The translations under genes were made by a program, and so were the position numbers. A DNA stretch of 64,000 nt from Nitrososphaera sp. (GTDB lineage Archaea > Thermoproteota > Nitrososphaeria > Nitrososphaerales > Nitrososphaeraceae): the NCBI GenBank assembly GCA_039938515.1, contig JBDUUL010000011.1, positions 1-64,000 on the forward strand. Reading direction: 5' to 3'. Of this stretch, positions 34,434 to 43,643 are shown one piece after another (the stretch's first letter is position 1; each line of letters starts with the position of its first letter). The notes beneath the pieces were generated by a model that ran no database searches, was not told where the DNA came from, and was given only the letters and a program-made list of their open reading frames with translations.

Positions 34434-36416
34434 TTGACCATCCGTTCTCAGCGCACCTTTGCATTGGCAGAAAACTCTTTTGCTCCAAGTGGTGACCAGC
34501 CCGAGGCTATCGAGAGGCTTGCAAAAGGTGCTTTGTCAAAAGGTAGGCAGACGCTCCTCGGAGTAACGGGGAGCGGCAAGACCTTCACCGTTGCAAACGT
34601 CATTGCAAAGGTTAACAAAAATACGCTTGTAATATCCCATAACAAGACACTCGCCGCGCAGCTGTACGCGGAATTCAAAGAGTTTTTTCCGCACAACAAC
34701 GTGGGATACTTTGTCAGCTTTTACGACTATTACCAGCCGGAGAGCTACTTGCCTCAAACCGATACCTACATCGAAAAGGACACCGATGTCAACGAAAAGA
34801 TAGAGAAGATGCGCCTTGAGGCGACTGCCATGCTGATGTCAGGCGAGCCGACCATTATAATAGCGACGGTGTCATGCATCTATTCTCTAGGCTCCCCGGT
34901 AGAGTGGGAACAGAACGCTCTTACCCTCTCCAAGGGCTCGACGATAGAGCGCAGGCTTCTAATTCACAGTCTTGTCGAGTCGAGGTACGAGCGAAACGAC
35001 CTTTCGCTTGTGCCAGGAAATTTCAGGGTTAAAGGCGATACAATCGACATAATCCCCGGCTATTCTGACGACGTCATCAGGGTGGAGCTTTTCGGCGACG
35101 AAATTGCGCGAATTGGCATATACGATCACGTAACCATGAAAAAGCTTCGAGATGTTGATACGGTCAAGATATTCCCTGCCAAGCACTATATCACGTCAGA
35201 CGACGCAAGAGAGCGCGCAGTGCAATCGATAAACAGGGAGCTTGCCAGTTGGCTTCCGCAGCTCCCGTCAGAACTTGAGCGCCAGAGGCTCGCATCGAGA
35301 ACCAAGTACGACCTTGAAATGATTCAGGAGCTTGGATATTGCTCCGGGATAGAAAACTACTCTCGGCACTTTGACGGCAGGTCGCCCGGACAGCCTCCAT
35401 TTTGCCTCCTTGACTTTTTCGGCAACGACTTTCTGCTTGTAATTGACGAGTCTCATGTCACCCTGCCTCAGCTTCACGGCATGTACAACGGAGACCATAC
35501 GCGCAAAAAGCTCCTCATAGACTACGGGTTCAGGCTGCCAAGCGCGTTTGACAACCGTCCGCTGCGATTTGAGGAGTTCGAGAGATACCTGCAGAACGCA
35601 ATTTTTGTTTCCGCAACTCCGGGACAGTACGAGCTCAGCTCGAGTAAGCAGGTAGTCGAGCAGCTGGTCAGGCCCACGGGGCTTGTCGACCCCAGAGTCG
35701 AGGTGAGGCAGACAAAAGGCCAGATAGAGGACTTGATGGCCGAGATATCGCGCCGGGCGCAGGCGGGTCAGAGGACGCTTGTTACTACGCTTACCAAACG
35801 GATGGCAGAGGACCTGGCGGAGTTTCTTGCCAAGAACAAAATCCGCGTGAGGTACCTGCACTCAGAAATAGAGGGTCTGGAGCGGACTGAGCTTATCCGC
35901 CAGCTGCGTCTTGGCGAATTCGACGCGCTTGTCGGCATCAACCTGCTCCGCGAAGGTCTTGACATCCCAGAGGTCTCGCTCGTTGCGATACTTGACGCAG
36001 ACAAGGAAGGATTTCTGCGAAACACTACCAGCCTCATCCAGACGTTTGGCAGGGCGGCAAGAAATCTTGACGGCCAGGTGATAATGTATTCAAACAACTT
36101 GACTGACTCTATGAGGCAGGCAATGGAAGAGACTGAAAGACGTCGAAAGCGGCAGGTGGAATACAACGTGCGCCACGGCATAACCCCGAGGACTATAATC
36201 AAGCCAGTTCCGGAGGGAAGCGCGGAAATCGACGGAATCGAGGTAAGTACAAAGTCAATGGCAAGAAACGACCTGCTGACCTTGGCTATTGAGACGGAAG
36301 CTACAATGAAAAGGTACGCCGAGGACCTTGACTTTGAAAAGGCAATCTTGTTTAGGGAAAAACTGACCAAAATCCGCAAGGTGCTTGGCGAAGAAAACGC
36401 AATCGAAGCGAGCTGA
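34434..36416 (+). CDS. uvrB: excinuclease ABC subunit B
   Basis: About 660 residues. It has the UvrB opening (FAPSGDQPEAIERL), Walker A 'LLGVTGSGKTFTVANV', the beta-hairpin 'YYQPESYLPQTDTYIEKD', the DEAD-like 'LLVIDESHVTLPQ', the helicase motifs 'INLLREGLDIPEVSLVAILDAD' (in parts) and 'QTFGRAARNLDG', and a C-terminal UVR motif that binds UvrC (MKRYAEDLDFEKAILFREKL). It verifies DNA damage in nucleotide excision repair. I place the start at a TTG (34434) because the family start fits and an AATATATG box lies about 26-30 bases upstream. It begins a uvrB-uvrA-uvrC operon, a set found in Thaumarchaeota and thought to come from bacteria. Confidence 0.95.
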   Translation: MTIRSQRTFALAENSFAPSGDQPEAIERLAKGALSKGRQTLLGVTGSGKTFTVANVIAKVNKNTLVISHNKTLAAQLYAEFKEFFPHNNVGYFVSFYDYYQPESYLPQTDTYIEKDTDVNEKIEKMRLEATAMLMSGEPTIIIATVSCIYSLGSPVEWEQNALTLSKGSTIERRLLIHSLVESRYERNDLSLVPGNFRVKGDTIDIIPGYSDDVIRVELFGDEIARIGIYDHVTMKKLRDVDTVKIFPAKHYITSDDARERAVQSINRELASWLPQLPSELERQRLASRTKYDLEMIQELGYCSGIENYSRHFDGRSPGQPPFCLLDFFGNDFLLVIDESHVTLPQLHGMYNGDHTRKKLLIDYGFRLPSAFDNRPLRFEEFERYLQNAIFVSATPGQYELSSSKQVVEQLVRPTGLVDPRVEVRQTKGQIEDLMAEISRRAQAGQRTLVTTLTKRMAEDLAEFLAKNKIRVRYLHSEIEGLERTELIRQLRLGEFDALVGINLLREGLDIPEVSLVAILDADKEGFLRNTTSLIQTFGRAARNLDGQVIMYSNNLTDSMRQAMEETERRRKRQVEYNVRHGITPRTIIKPVPEGSAEIDGIEVSTKSMARNDLLTLAIETEATMKRYAEDLDFEKAILFREKLTKIRKVLGEENAIEAS

Positions 36417-36422
36417 GAATCA

Positions 36423-39344
36423 TTGCACGACAAGATAATAATCAAGGGTGCAAGGCAGCACAATCTAAAGAACATCAGCCTAGAGATACCAAAGAACAAG
36501 CTGGTCGTAATCACCGGCCTTTCAGGGTCAGGAAAGTCGACGCTTGCTTTTGACACCATATACGCCGAAGGGCAGAGGAGGTACGTAGAATCCCTGTCTG
36601 CCTATGCGAGGCAGTTTCTCGAACTCATGGACAAGCCCGACGTGGATTCCATCGACGGTCTCTCCCCGGCAATATCCATACAGCAAAAGACGACAAGCAA
36701 GAACCCGCGCTCCACTGTGGGGACGGTCACGGAAATTTACGACTATCTCCGGCTGCTCTTTGCCCGCATCGGCATTCCTCACTGCCCCAAATGCGGAAGA
36801 AGAATCGCCAGCCAGTCAGCAGAGTCGATAGCAGAATCGATTATGAAATCCTCTGCAGGAAACACGACAATGATGCTTGCCCCGGTAGTCTCGGCGAAGA
36901 AGGGCACCTACGAGAAAATCTTTGAAGAGCTGCTCCAGCAGGGCTTTTCAAGGATACGGCTTGACGGGGAAATTACTCGGCTTGAACAGGAAGAAGGCGA
37001 TTCAGGACAGGAACGAAAGGGCAGGTCGCGCTTTCCAAAACTTGACAAGCAGAAGAAGCACTCGATTGAGGTCATTGTTGACAGGCTCAAGCCATCCCAG
37101 GAAGAAAAGAGCCGGCTTTTCGAGTCGGTGCAGACCGCGCTCAAGGTTGGAAACGGCGTGGCTCTTGTTTCGATTGACGGCAAAGACTCGATGTACTCGC
37201 AGAGAAATGCATGCCCCATATGCGGCATAAGCCTTGGCGACCTTGAGCCGCGTACGTTTTCATTCAACTCGCCTTTTGGAGCCTGCACCGAGTGCAACGG
37301 GCTTGGCATAAAGACAGAGTTTGACCCGGACCTTGTAATCCCAGACAGGTCAAAAAGCATCCTCGACGGAGCAGTGCGGCCATGGTCCGGTCACTTTGCA
37401 ACCTTTAGATCTTCAATGCTGCGAGACGTCGGCAGGAAATTCGGCTTTGACCTTGCCACCCCTATTTCAAGACTCACTCAAAGGCAGCTTGATGTCATAC
37501 TCTATGGAACAAGCGAGCGTATACAATACAGATACGAGTCCCGCAGCTCCGATAGCCGGTGGGAATACCATGGCGCCTTTGAGGGGGTCATTCCGAACCT
37601 TGAGCGAGTATTCCGCCAGACTGAGTCAGATTCCAAACGCGAAGAACTCTTGGCGTACATGCGCGAGAGGCCCTGCGAGCGCTGCCGCGGCAGGCGGCTG
37701 CGCGACGAGGCACTTTCTGTCCGCCTTGGTGACAAGTCGATAATGGATGTCTGCGACCTGTCGATTGACGAGTGCTACGTCTTCTTTCAAAAGCTCGAGC
37801 TCACCGACACGGAGCGCTACATCGCACGGACCATCCTAAAGGAAATTGTTTCGAGGCTTGATTTTCTGCGAAACGTGGGCCTGGACTACATCTCTCTTAA
37901 CAGAATGACCGCGACGCTCTCCGGTGGCGAGTCGCAGAGGATCAGGCTTGCGACGCAGATAGGCTCGAATCTGACGGGCGTCCTCTACGTCCTTGACGAG
38001 CCCACAATCGGGCTACACCAGCGTGACAACGCCCGCCTGATTGACACGCTAAAGAAGCTGCGTGATTTAGACAATACCCTAATCGTAGTTGAGCACGACG
38101 AGGAGGTGATACGAAACTCGGACTGGATAGTCGATATAGGCCCGGGCGCCGGCGTCCACGGAGGCAGCGTGGTTGCGAGCGGGCCCATTCAGGAAATTCT
38201 GTCAAACCCGGCCTCGGTGACGGGAGCGTATCTAAACGGCAACACCACGGTAATAAGCAGGCGCGAAAGGAGAAAGCCGGCGTCCTGGCTCACCGTCCAC
38301 GGCGCGTCGGAAAACAACCTAAAGTCAATCGACGTCAGTTTCCCGCTCGGGTGCATGACCGTTGTGACAGGGGTCTCCGGCTCTGGCAAGTCCACCCTCG
38401 TTAACGACATACTTTTCAGGGCCCTGTCGGCACACTTTTTTGACTCCAAGCAGGCCGCAGGAAGGCACTCAAAGCTCACGGGTCTTGAAAACATTGACAA
38501 GGTAATCGGGATTGACCAGTCGCCCATAGGGCGGACACCCCGCTCTAACGCCGCGACTTATGTCGATGCCTTCTCGCCCATCCGCGAGCTGTTTGCAAGA
38601 ACCGTGGCTGCAAGGGAGCGAGGATACAAGCCGGGCAGGTTCTCGTTTAACGTGTCGGATGGAAGGTGTGAGTCGTGCGAGGGGGGAGGCGTCAAAAAAA
38701 TAGAGATGCAGTTTCTGCCCGACGTATATGTGACGTGCGACGAGTGCAAGGGCAAGCGGTACAACTCAGAGACGCTTGAGATAAAATACAAGGGCAAGTC
38801 GGTCTCCGACGTCCTTGACATGACCATCGAAGAAGCAGCGGCGTTTTTTGAAAACAACTTGGCAATTGTCAAAAAGCTGCAGACCCTTGCCGACGTTGGC
38901 CTTGGATACCTGAGGCTCGGACAGCCGGCCACGACGATGTCAGGAGGCGAGGCGCAGCGAATCAAACTTGCCGCAGAATTGTCGCGCCGGGACACAGGCA
39001 GGACGGTTTACATCCTAGACGAGCCGACTACCGGCCTTCACTTCGCGGATGTCAGCAAGCTTTTGCACGTTCTAAAAAGACTCGTCGACATGGGCAACAC
39101 GATTATTGTAATCGAGCACAACCTTGACGTAATCGCCGATGCGGACTGGATAATTGACCTCGGGCCTGAGGGAGGCATGAATGGAGGCACCGTGGTGGCC
39201 CAAGGCACGCCGGAGCAGATTAGTGCCTCGCCGGCAAGTTACACAGGCCGATACCTCAAGCCGAAACTTGCCTCAGACCAGCGCGTGCTTGTCAGGCAGT
39301 CAAAAGAGCGAGAGATGCACAAGAGCGGAATTGACAGCAATTGA
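36423..39344 (+). CDS. uvrA: excinuclease ABC subunit A
   Basis: A 973-residue UvrA with a TTG start six bases after uvrB. Two ABC ATPase units: Walker A1 'VITGLSGSGKSTLAFDT' and Walker A2 'VVTGVSGSGKSTLVNDI', with signatures 'LSGGESQRIRLA' and 'MSGGEAQRIKLA' and Walker B 'LYVLDEPTIGLHQRD' and 'VYILDEPTTGLHFAD'. Zinc modules are visible as C-x2-C pairs (HCPKCGRR; CPICG/CTECNG; CERCRG; CESCEGGG/CDECKG). It dimerises, finds distortions in DNA and loads UvrB. Full length, no defects seen. Confidence 0.97.
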   Translation: MHDKIIIKGARQHNLKNISLEIPKNKLVVITGLSGSGKSTLAFDTIYAEGQRRYVESLSAYARQFLELMDKPDVDSIDGLSPAISIQQKTTSKNPRSTVGTVTEIYDYLRLLFARIGIPHCPKCGRRIASQSAESIAESIMKSSAGNTTMMLAPVVSAKKGTYEKIFEELLQQGFSRIRLDGEITRLEQEEGDSGQERKGRSRFPKLDKQKKHSIEVIVDRLKPSQEEKSRLFESVQTALKVGNGVALVSIDGKDSMYSQRNACPICGISLGDLEPRTFSFNSPFGACTECNGLGIKTEFDPDLVIPDRSKSILDGAVRPWSGHFATFRSSMLRDVGRKFGFDLATPISRLTQRQLDVILYGTSERIQYRYESRSSDSRWEYHGAFEGVIPNLERVFRQTESDSKREELLAYMRERPCERCRGRRLRDEALSVRLGDKSIMDVCDLSIDECYVFFQKLELTDTERYIARTILKEIVSRLDFLRNVGLDYISLNRMTATLSGGESQRIRLATQIGSNLTGVLYVLDEPTIGLHQRDNARLIDTLKKLRDLDNTLIVVEHDEEVIRNSDWIVDIGPGAGVHGGSVVASGPIQEILSNPASVTGAYLNGNTTVISRRERRKPASWLTVHGASENNLKSIDVSFPLGCMTVVTGVSGSGKSTLVNDILFRALSAHFFDSKQAAGRHSKLTGLENIDKVIGIDQSPIGRTPRSNAATYVDAFSPIRELFARTVAARERGYKPGRFSFNVSDGRCESCEGGGVKKIEMQFLPDVYVTCDECKGKRYNSETLEIKYKGKSVSDVLDMTIEEAAAFFENNLAIVKKLQTLADVGLGYLRLGQPATTMSGGEAQRIKLAAELSRRDTGRTVYILDEPTTGLHFADVSKLLHVLKRLVDMGNTIIVIEHNLDVIADADWIIDLGPEGGMNGGTVVAQGTPEQISASPASYTGRYLKPKLASDQRVLVRQSKEREMHKSGIDSN

Positions 39345-41025
39345 CCTTGTAAAGGAAAAGCGGGTTCCCCATTCGCCGGGGGTCTACATCATGAAGGACG
39401 CGCAGGGATGTATTATCTACATCGGCAAGGCAAAGGACCTCTTCAAGCGCGTCGGCTCATACTTCGTGGCAAGCAGAAGTTCTGGGGACAGCTGGAAGAC
39501 CTCAAGGCTTGTCAGCAAAATTGCAGACATTGACTTTATGGTTACTGACAATGAAACAGAGGCGCTCCTGCTAGAGTCAAACCTTATCAAACGCTACAGG
39601 CCGGCGTTTAACATTGAACTCAAAGACCAGCAAAGGTACACTTACTTGAAGATAACAGAAGAGTCCTTCCCCCGTCTCCTGGTGGCCCGCCGAAACCGCG
39701 CCGGCCAGTTTGCCGGCCCAAAGGGCAAAGTATATGGCCCCTTTGTCAGGGGGAGCTCGAAATTTCTCACGGTGGGCCTTCTCCGAAAGCTGTTCAAGAT
39801 CAGAGTGTGCGTGCGCCTTCCAAAAACACCCTGCCTTCAATATTTCATAAAGAACTGCGACGCACCCTGCATTGATCCGGGCGTAATGGAGGCGTACGCC
39901 AGAAACGTCAGGGAGCTTCGAGAAATACTTGAAGGCAAGCGGAACATCGAGCAGTTTGCACAGACACTTGAGCGCGAGATGCGTGAAGCATCAGACCTTG
40001 GGCAGTACGAGCAGGCCAAGGAAATACGCGACACGTTGTTTCGCCTGAACAACCTCAGGGTAAGGCAAAAGATGGAAAAGACCTCGACAAAGAATGCTGA
40101 TGAGGAATTTATCGGCATACTGCGGGACGGGCGCAGGGGCACTGCCCACGTAATGCTCCTCAGACGAAGCCGCGGAGTCATTAGCGACAGAAAGAAGTTT
40201 GAGTTCGACCTCGTGGCGGACAATTCGCTTGATTCGTTTATCCTGCAGTACTATTCGTCGTCACCCAGCATCCCTCATTCAATCTATGCAAGTGAGGCGC
40301 CTGAGTCAGAAAAGGCACTATGCGAAGCGCTTGAACGGCTTTCGGACCACAAGGTGCGAATAATAGCCAATGACAGTAGGACGGGGCCAGAAAAAAAGGC
40401 CATTCTCGACCTTATCATGAAGAACCTCTCAATTTACGTGGACCGTGGCTACAGCCCGAGCGTCTCGGAGCTAAAAAAGGTCCTGGATCTTTCCAAGGCG
40501 CCTGAAGTAATAGACTGCTTTGACGTCTCAAACCTGGGAATGGACATCGCGGTAGGCGCGTGCACCAGGTTTGTCGCAGGCAAGCCAAGCAAGTCGGGGT
40601 ACAGAAAGTTCAAGATAAAGACCGTGTCCGGCCAGGACGATTTTGCAATGGTTGGAGAGCTTGTCGCAAGGAGGTATTCACGTGAGCCTTTTGACGCGCT
40701 GCCGGACCTAGTCGTAATCGACGGTGGGAAGGGCCAGCTTGCAGCCGCCATCACCGCCCTTGAGAACCTTGGAATCGCGGTAATCAGCCACAGCACTTTT
40801 AGAAGCAACGAGATGCCTGCTCACGCTGGAGAGTTCCCCGAGAACTCTATAGAGTGTGTCTCACTTGCAAAGCAAAACGAGGAGATATTTGTGAACGGCA
40901 AGAGCCAGCCACTTCGGATTCCAAGGAGCAACGAGGGATTGCGGCTGCTGCAGCACATCAGGGACGAGGCTCATCGCTTTGGTCTCGCGTACAACCGGCA
41001 GTTGCGCAGGATAGAAAAATCCTGA
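39331..41025 (+). CDS. uvrC: excinuclease ABC subunit C, lacking the C-terminal HhH domain
   Basis: About 564 residues from the TTG at 39331, overlapping uvrA by 14 bases. It has the GIY-YIG nuclease (HSPGVYIMKDAQGCIIYIGKA), the UVR motif that meets UvrB (LGQYEQAKEIRDTLFRL) and the RNase H-like second nuclease domain (IDCFDVSNLGMDIAVGA; DLVVIDGGKGQLAAAI). The protein stops at 'RDEAHRFGLAYNRQLRRIEKS', where most UvrC proteins continue with two helix-hairpin-helix motifs for DNA binding. It makes the two cuts around a lesion. The frame is open upstream to 39181, but that part reads out of phase with uvrA. Confidence 0.94.
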   Translation: MTAIDLVKEKRVPHSPGVYIMKDAQGCIIYIGKAKDLFKRVGSYFVASRSSGDSWKTSRLVSKIADIDFMVTDNETEALLLESNLIKRYRPAFNIELKDQQRYTYLKITEESFPRLLVARRNRAGQFAGPKGKVYGPFVRGSSKFLTVGLLRKLFKIRVCVRLPKTPCLQYFIKNCDAPCIDPGVMEAYARNVRELREILEGKRNIEQFAQTLEREMREASDLGQYEQAKEIRDTLFRLNNLRVRQKMEKTSTKNADEEFIGILRDGRRGTAHVMLLRRSRGVISDRKKFEFDLVADNSLDSFILQYYSSSPSIPHSIYASEAPESEKALCEALERLSDHKVRIIANDSRTGPEKKAILDLIMKNLSIYVDRGYSPSVSELKKVLDLSKAPEVIDCFDVSNLGMDIAVGACTRFVAGKPSKSGYRKFKIKTVSGQDDFAMVGELVARRYSREPFDALPDLVVIDGGKGQLAAAITALENLGIAVISHSTFRSNEMPAHAGEFPENSIECVSLAKQNEEIFVNGKSQPLRIPRSNEGLRLLQHIRDEAHRFGLAYNRQLRRIEKS

Positions 41026-41033
41026 TTGCCGGC

Positions 41034-41255
41034 CTAATCGACTTTTACGCTTTCGCGCTTGCCAGAGCGCCCGAGCTCCTGCTCACCGAGTTCAATGTAC
41101 TTGCCAATTGCAGCATCGGCCGACTTGGCGCCAATTTGGGCAATTCTCGATAGGGAGACAGTGAGCTGCAGCCCCAGCTCAAGCGCGAGTTTGCCAGCCG
41201 CAAATGGGAGTATAATCCATGACTCGGGACCTTGACCGTTTCTTGTTTCGACCAT
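41034..41255 (-). CDS. small hypothetical helical protein
   Basis: A 73-residue protein from the ATG at 41253-41255: MVETRNGQGPESWIILPFAA, 'GKLALELGLQLTVSLSRIAQ', 'AADAAIGKYIELGEQEL'-like end. It is mostly helical and amphipathic. A CTTTAATTC box about 28 bases upstream supports a leaderless start, so I do not use the longer frame to 41489. It is convergent with uvrC. Function unknown. Confidence 0.55.
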   Translation of the reverse strand: MVETRNGQGPESWIILPFAAGKLALELGLQLTVSLSRIAQIGAKSADAAIGKYIELGEQELGRSGKRESVKVD

Positions 41256-41299
41256 GTCTTTACTATTGCACCTCGACTGAATTAAAGATTGGTGTGACT

Positions 41300-41417
41300 C
41301 CCGCCCGCTGACCCGGAAGCTATTATGAGCCAGCTCCGTGCTTGGCCTTTCTCCCGGGCCTAAATAGCAACAGCCGGTGAACGGAGCCGAAACCCGGCGG
41401 GCCGTTTCGCGGGCGGG
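41300..41417. ncRNA. candidate pseudoknotted structured RNA
   Basis: The ends pair perfectly: CCCGCCCGC (41300-41308) with GCGGGCGGG (41409-41417). Inside are GCTATT (41319-41324) with AATAGC (41363-41368) and GCTCCGT (41333-41339) with ACGGAGC (41381-41387). These two interleave, which is a pseudoknot layout. GCCGG (41373-41377) with CCGGC (41394-41398) and GGCC (41344-41347) with GGCC (41357-41360) add local hairpins. It lies between divergent genes at 41255 and 41554. The strand is not settled, since perfect stems look alike on both. I do not recognise a known riboswitch or RNA family. Confidence 0.4.
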
Positions 41418-41459
41418 CTGACCTAGAACGCGCATTAAGCCATAAAAGAGCTCCTCATG

Positions 41460-41480
41460 CGTGACGGGTTTCCCGTCATG
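41460..41480. other. strong short hairpin upstream of the 41554 gene
   Basis: TGACGGG (41462-41468), loop TTT, CCCGTCA (41472-41478), a perfect 7-bp stem that extends by a G-T and a C-G pair to 9 bp. It has no T-run after it on the plus strand, so it is not a simple terminator. It may belong to the same leader as the candidate RNA at 41300-41417. Confidence 0.4.
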
Positions 41481-41553
41481 GGCAAGCATACTTGCAGACG
41501 GGACTCAAGACTAAAGAGCAGGTTCAACGTATCAGAGGCGGTGGAATGTAGAG

Positions 41554-41859
41554 ATGGACACAGACCATGTTCCGGAGGACGGCTATATGCTCCACTTTGG
41601 CAGTCTGGCAAGCAGGCTTGAGACTTACCTGAGAAAAAACGGCGTCCCTTGCAAGGACGCCGACATAATTATCGAGGAAATTTCTGCCCAGTATGTCTCA
41701 AAGTTTCAAAGCCCGGCCCAGAAGTTCTTGGGGTCAGCTTTGAAACAGGACCCAGCGAAGGTGTTTGTGGACTCTGCCATAGAGGCGATCGAGAAATTCC
41801 TTCCAGAGGCTGCAGACACCTTTGGTTCACGCTCGAGAATTTTCGAATCATTAAAGTAA
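41554..41859 (+). CDS. hypothetical protein
   Basis: A 101-residue soluble, mainly helical protein: 'LHFGSLASRLETYLRKNGV', 'DADIIIEEISAQYVSKF', 'VFVDSAIEAIEKFLPEAADT'. No family is recognised. It lies downstream of the structured intergenic region and 66 bases before alanine dehydrogenase, so co-transcription with ald is possible, though ald seems to have its own TATA-like box. Confidence 0.55.
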   Translation: MDTDHVPEDGYMLHFGSLASRLETYLRKNGVPCKDADIIIEEISAQYVSKFQSPAQKFLGSALKQDPAKVFVDSAIEAIEKFLPEAADTFGSRSRIFESLK

Positions 41860-41925
41860 ACGGAACGGACATGAATAGCAGACCATGCAAAGCAATAATA
41901 GTTGTTTTCAGGCTCACAATTCTGT

Positions 41926-43107
41926 TTGATAGTTGGAGTCCCAAAGGAGATAAAGGACTATGAGAACAGGGTCTCACTCGTTCCAAGGTCGATAAGCTCT
42001 CTTACCAATGCGGGCATCAGAGTCATTGTCGAGGCTGGCGCAGGGGCCAGGAGCGGCTTTTCCGACGACGAGTACTCGGCGGCTGGCGCGACTGTTGTAA
42101 GAACCGCTAGTGAGCTGTATTCAGGCGCAGACCTGATCGTCAAAGTCAAGGAAATCCAGACAGCAAGGGACGAGGCAAAGATGCTCAAGCCCTCGCACGT
42201 GGTATTTGGTTTTAACCATTTCGAGTCGAGCAAGGAGCTGACCGACGTCGCGGTGCGTTCCAAGGCGACTTTCATCTCATTTGAAAAAATAGTAGACGTC
42301 AATGGCCAGACGCCCATCCTGATGCCCATGAGCAGGATTGCAGGCTCGATGGCGGGACTTTGGGGCGGATTTCTGCACAATTATTCCTTCAGACACGCAA
42401 AATCAATCAGGTTAAAGACCGGCGCCGACGAGACTAGGAACAGGTTCGTCAAGGAGTTTGAGCGCATCCTCGACGGCAACATCGACGACGACCTAAAGGT
42501 CAAGCTCTCACTCCAGGACAAATCCGTCGTGATATTCGGAGGCGGCACTGTGGGAGAGGCGGCGGCCAAAATAACTGCCGCTCTTGGCTGCAAGCTCACA
42601 ATCATAGAGAAGAGGGATTCTCGGAGGAAATACCTCGAGGAGCTGCGGTTTCCCCGTCTTTCAGTCAACCAGGCGGCAGACTTTGACACCCTGAGGGGCT
42701 CAACCGTCATTATCGGGGCAACATACGACAGGGACAAGGCGGACAGGATGATTAGCGAAAAACTTCTCAAAGAGATATCAGAGGTGCGCAAGAAGATAAT
42801 TATCGACGTATCCATCGACCAGGGAGGAAACTTTCCCTATTACGACATGGACGGGAAATACTCACCTTCGGCAATGTCGAGCATTCTAAATCCCGCACTA
42901 ATCGACCAGCTTGGAAACATCTTTGTCAGGGTTCCAAACATCCCCTCCATTGTCCCACAGTACGCGTCCTCCGCGCTGTCTTCGGTAGTGAGCAGGTACG
43001 TCATAGACCTTGCTCGCGGAAACGAACCCGGCGAGCTTCACACTGCGATTAGCATCAAGGCGGGCAAGATACTAGACGAATCCATTACAAAAGCGCACAG
43101 CTTGTAG
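41926..43107 (+). CDS. ald: alanine dehydrogenase family protein
   Basis: About 393 residues of the alanine dehydrogenase/NAD(P) transhydrogenase alpha fold. The opening 'VGVPKEIKDYENRVSLVP' carries the conserved KE..ENRV substrate-binding residues, 'FGFNHFESSKEL' follows, the nucleotide site is 'VVIFGGGTVGEAAAKI', and 'IDVSIDQGGNFP' matches the family DQGG motif. It converts alanine to pyruvate and ammonia with NAD+, or the reverse. The TTG at 41926 matches the family start, with a CAATAATAG box about 26-33 bases upstream. A less usual residue set around the Ala pocket cannot be excluded. Confidence 0.88.
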   Translation: MIVGVPKEIKDYENRVSLVPRSISSLTNAGIRVIVEAGAGARSGFSDDEYSAAGATVVRTASELYSGADLIVKVKEIQTARDEAKMLKPSHVVFGFNHFESSKELTDVAVRSKATFISFEKIVDVNGQTPILMPMSRIAGSMAGLWGGFLHNYSFRHAKSIRLKTGADETRNRFVKEFERILDGNIDDDLKVKLSLQDKSVVIFGGGTVGEAAAKITAALGCKLTIIEKRDSRRKYLEELRFPRLSVNQAADFDTLRGSTVIIGATYDRDKADRMISEKLLKEISEVRKKIIIDVSIDQGGNFPYYDMDGKYSPSAMSSILNPALIDQLGNIFVRVPNIPSIVPQYASSALSSVVSRYVIDLARGNEPGELHTAISIKAGKILDESITKAHSL

Positions 43108-43199
43108 CAGCCAGTACTCGGCCTCACTGTCCGAAGAATCTATCTGAAAACGGTTCCGTTTACGATTTAAGCAGGCAGGCAAGCTTTGTCTCGGATTAT

Positions 43200-43310
43200 A
43201 TGCTTTGCAGAAAATGCCAAATGCTTATTGAAACGGCCTACAACGACCTCTGCTTTGACTGCTACAAAAAGGAAAGGACCCAGCGCATACACGCAAGCTC
43301 GGCGCATTAG
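43200..43310 (+). CDS. 36-residue zinc-ribbon mini-protein
   Basis: The reading is MLCRKCQMLIETAYNDLC, then FDCYKKERTQRIHASSAH. Two C-x2-C knuckles (C3/C6 and C18/C21) make a compact zinc ribbon. An ACGATTTAAGC box lies about 30-38 bases before the ATG. Such short knuckle proteins often bind RNA, DNA or the ribosome. It overlaps no better frame and is too short for routine gene calling. Confidence 0.55.
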   Translation: MLCRKCQMLIETAYNDLCFDCYKKERTQRIHASSAH

Positions 43311-43346
43311 AACAGTCAGGACGAGAAAAGGAAAGGGCTGTGCCTT

Positions 43347-43643
43347 TCAGCTCCTTCCGCCCTTGCTGGCGCTTTCCTTCCTCTTGTCTTCTGACATACC
43401 GGCGGACCCTCTGCCGCCTTGGCCTGAACCGCCACGATTCGATCCGCCGCCATGAGAGGCTTCACCGCCCTTTCTGCCTATCTCTGCCATATGCTGCAGG
43501 TCCTGCGAAACAGCTTCTCCGCCTTTGCGACCGATTTCAGCCATGTGCTCTCTGTCCTGCGACACGGCCTCGCCTCCCTTTCTTGCGACGCGCTCCTTTG
43601 TCTCTTCGTCTGCCGATGCCAATCCCCTATTGTCTGATGTCAT
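43347..43643 (-). CDS. KGG-repeat stress protein (GsiB/Con-10 type)
   Basis: A 98-residue hydrophilic protein from the ATG at 43643 (MTSDNRGLASADEETKER). It is made of about four repeats around 'RKGGEAVSQDxxHMAEIG', a Gly/Ser-rich stretch and a last KGG. KGG-repeat proteins are glycine-rich, disordered hydrophilins induced by stress in bacteria such as GsiB of Bacillus. It is probably protective under desiccation or heat. Before integration of the element, it was the first gene downstream of tRNA-Trp. Confidence 0.85.
   Translation of the reverse strand: MTSDNRGLASADEETKERVARKGGEAVSQDREHMAEIGRKGGEAVSQDLQHMAEIGRKGGEASHGGGSNRGGSGQGGRGSAGMSEDKRKESASKGGRS

Noticed and set aside
35768-36559. 263-codon minus-strand frame
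   Set aside because: Antisense to the uvrB/uvrA junction; Ser/Leu/Arg-rich shadow.
41300-41480. identification as RNase P RNA, SRP RNA or a known riboswitch
   Set aside because: I did not find the conserved RNase P or SRP core sequences or any riboswitch consensus, so only a generic candidate RNA is claimed.
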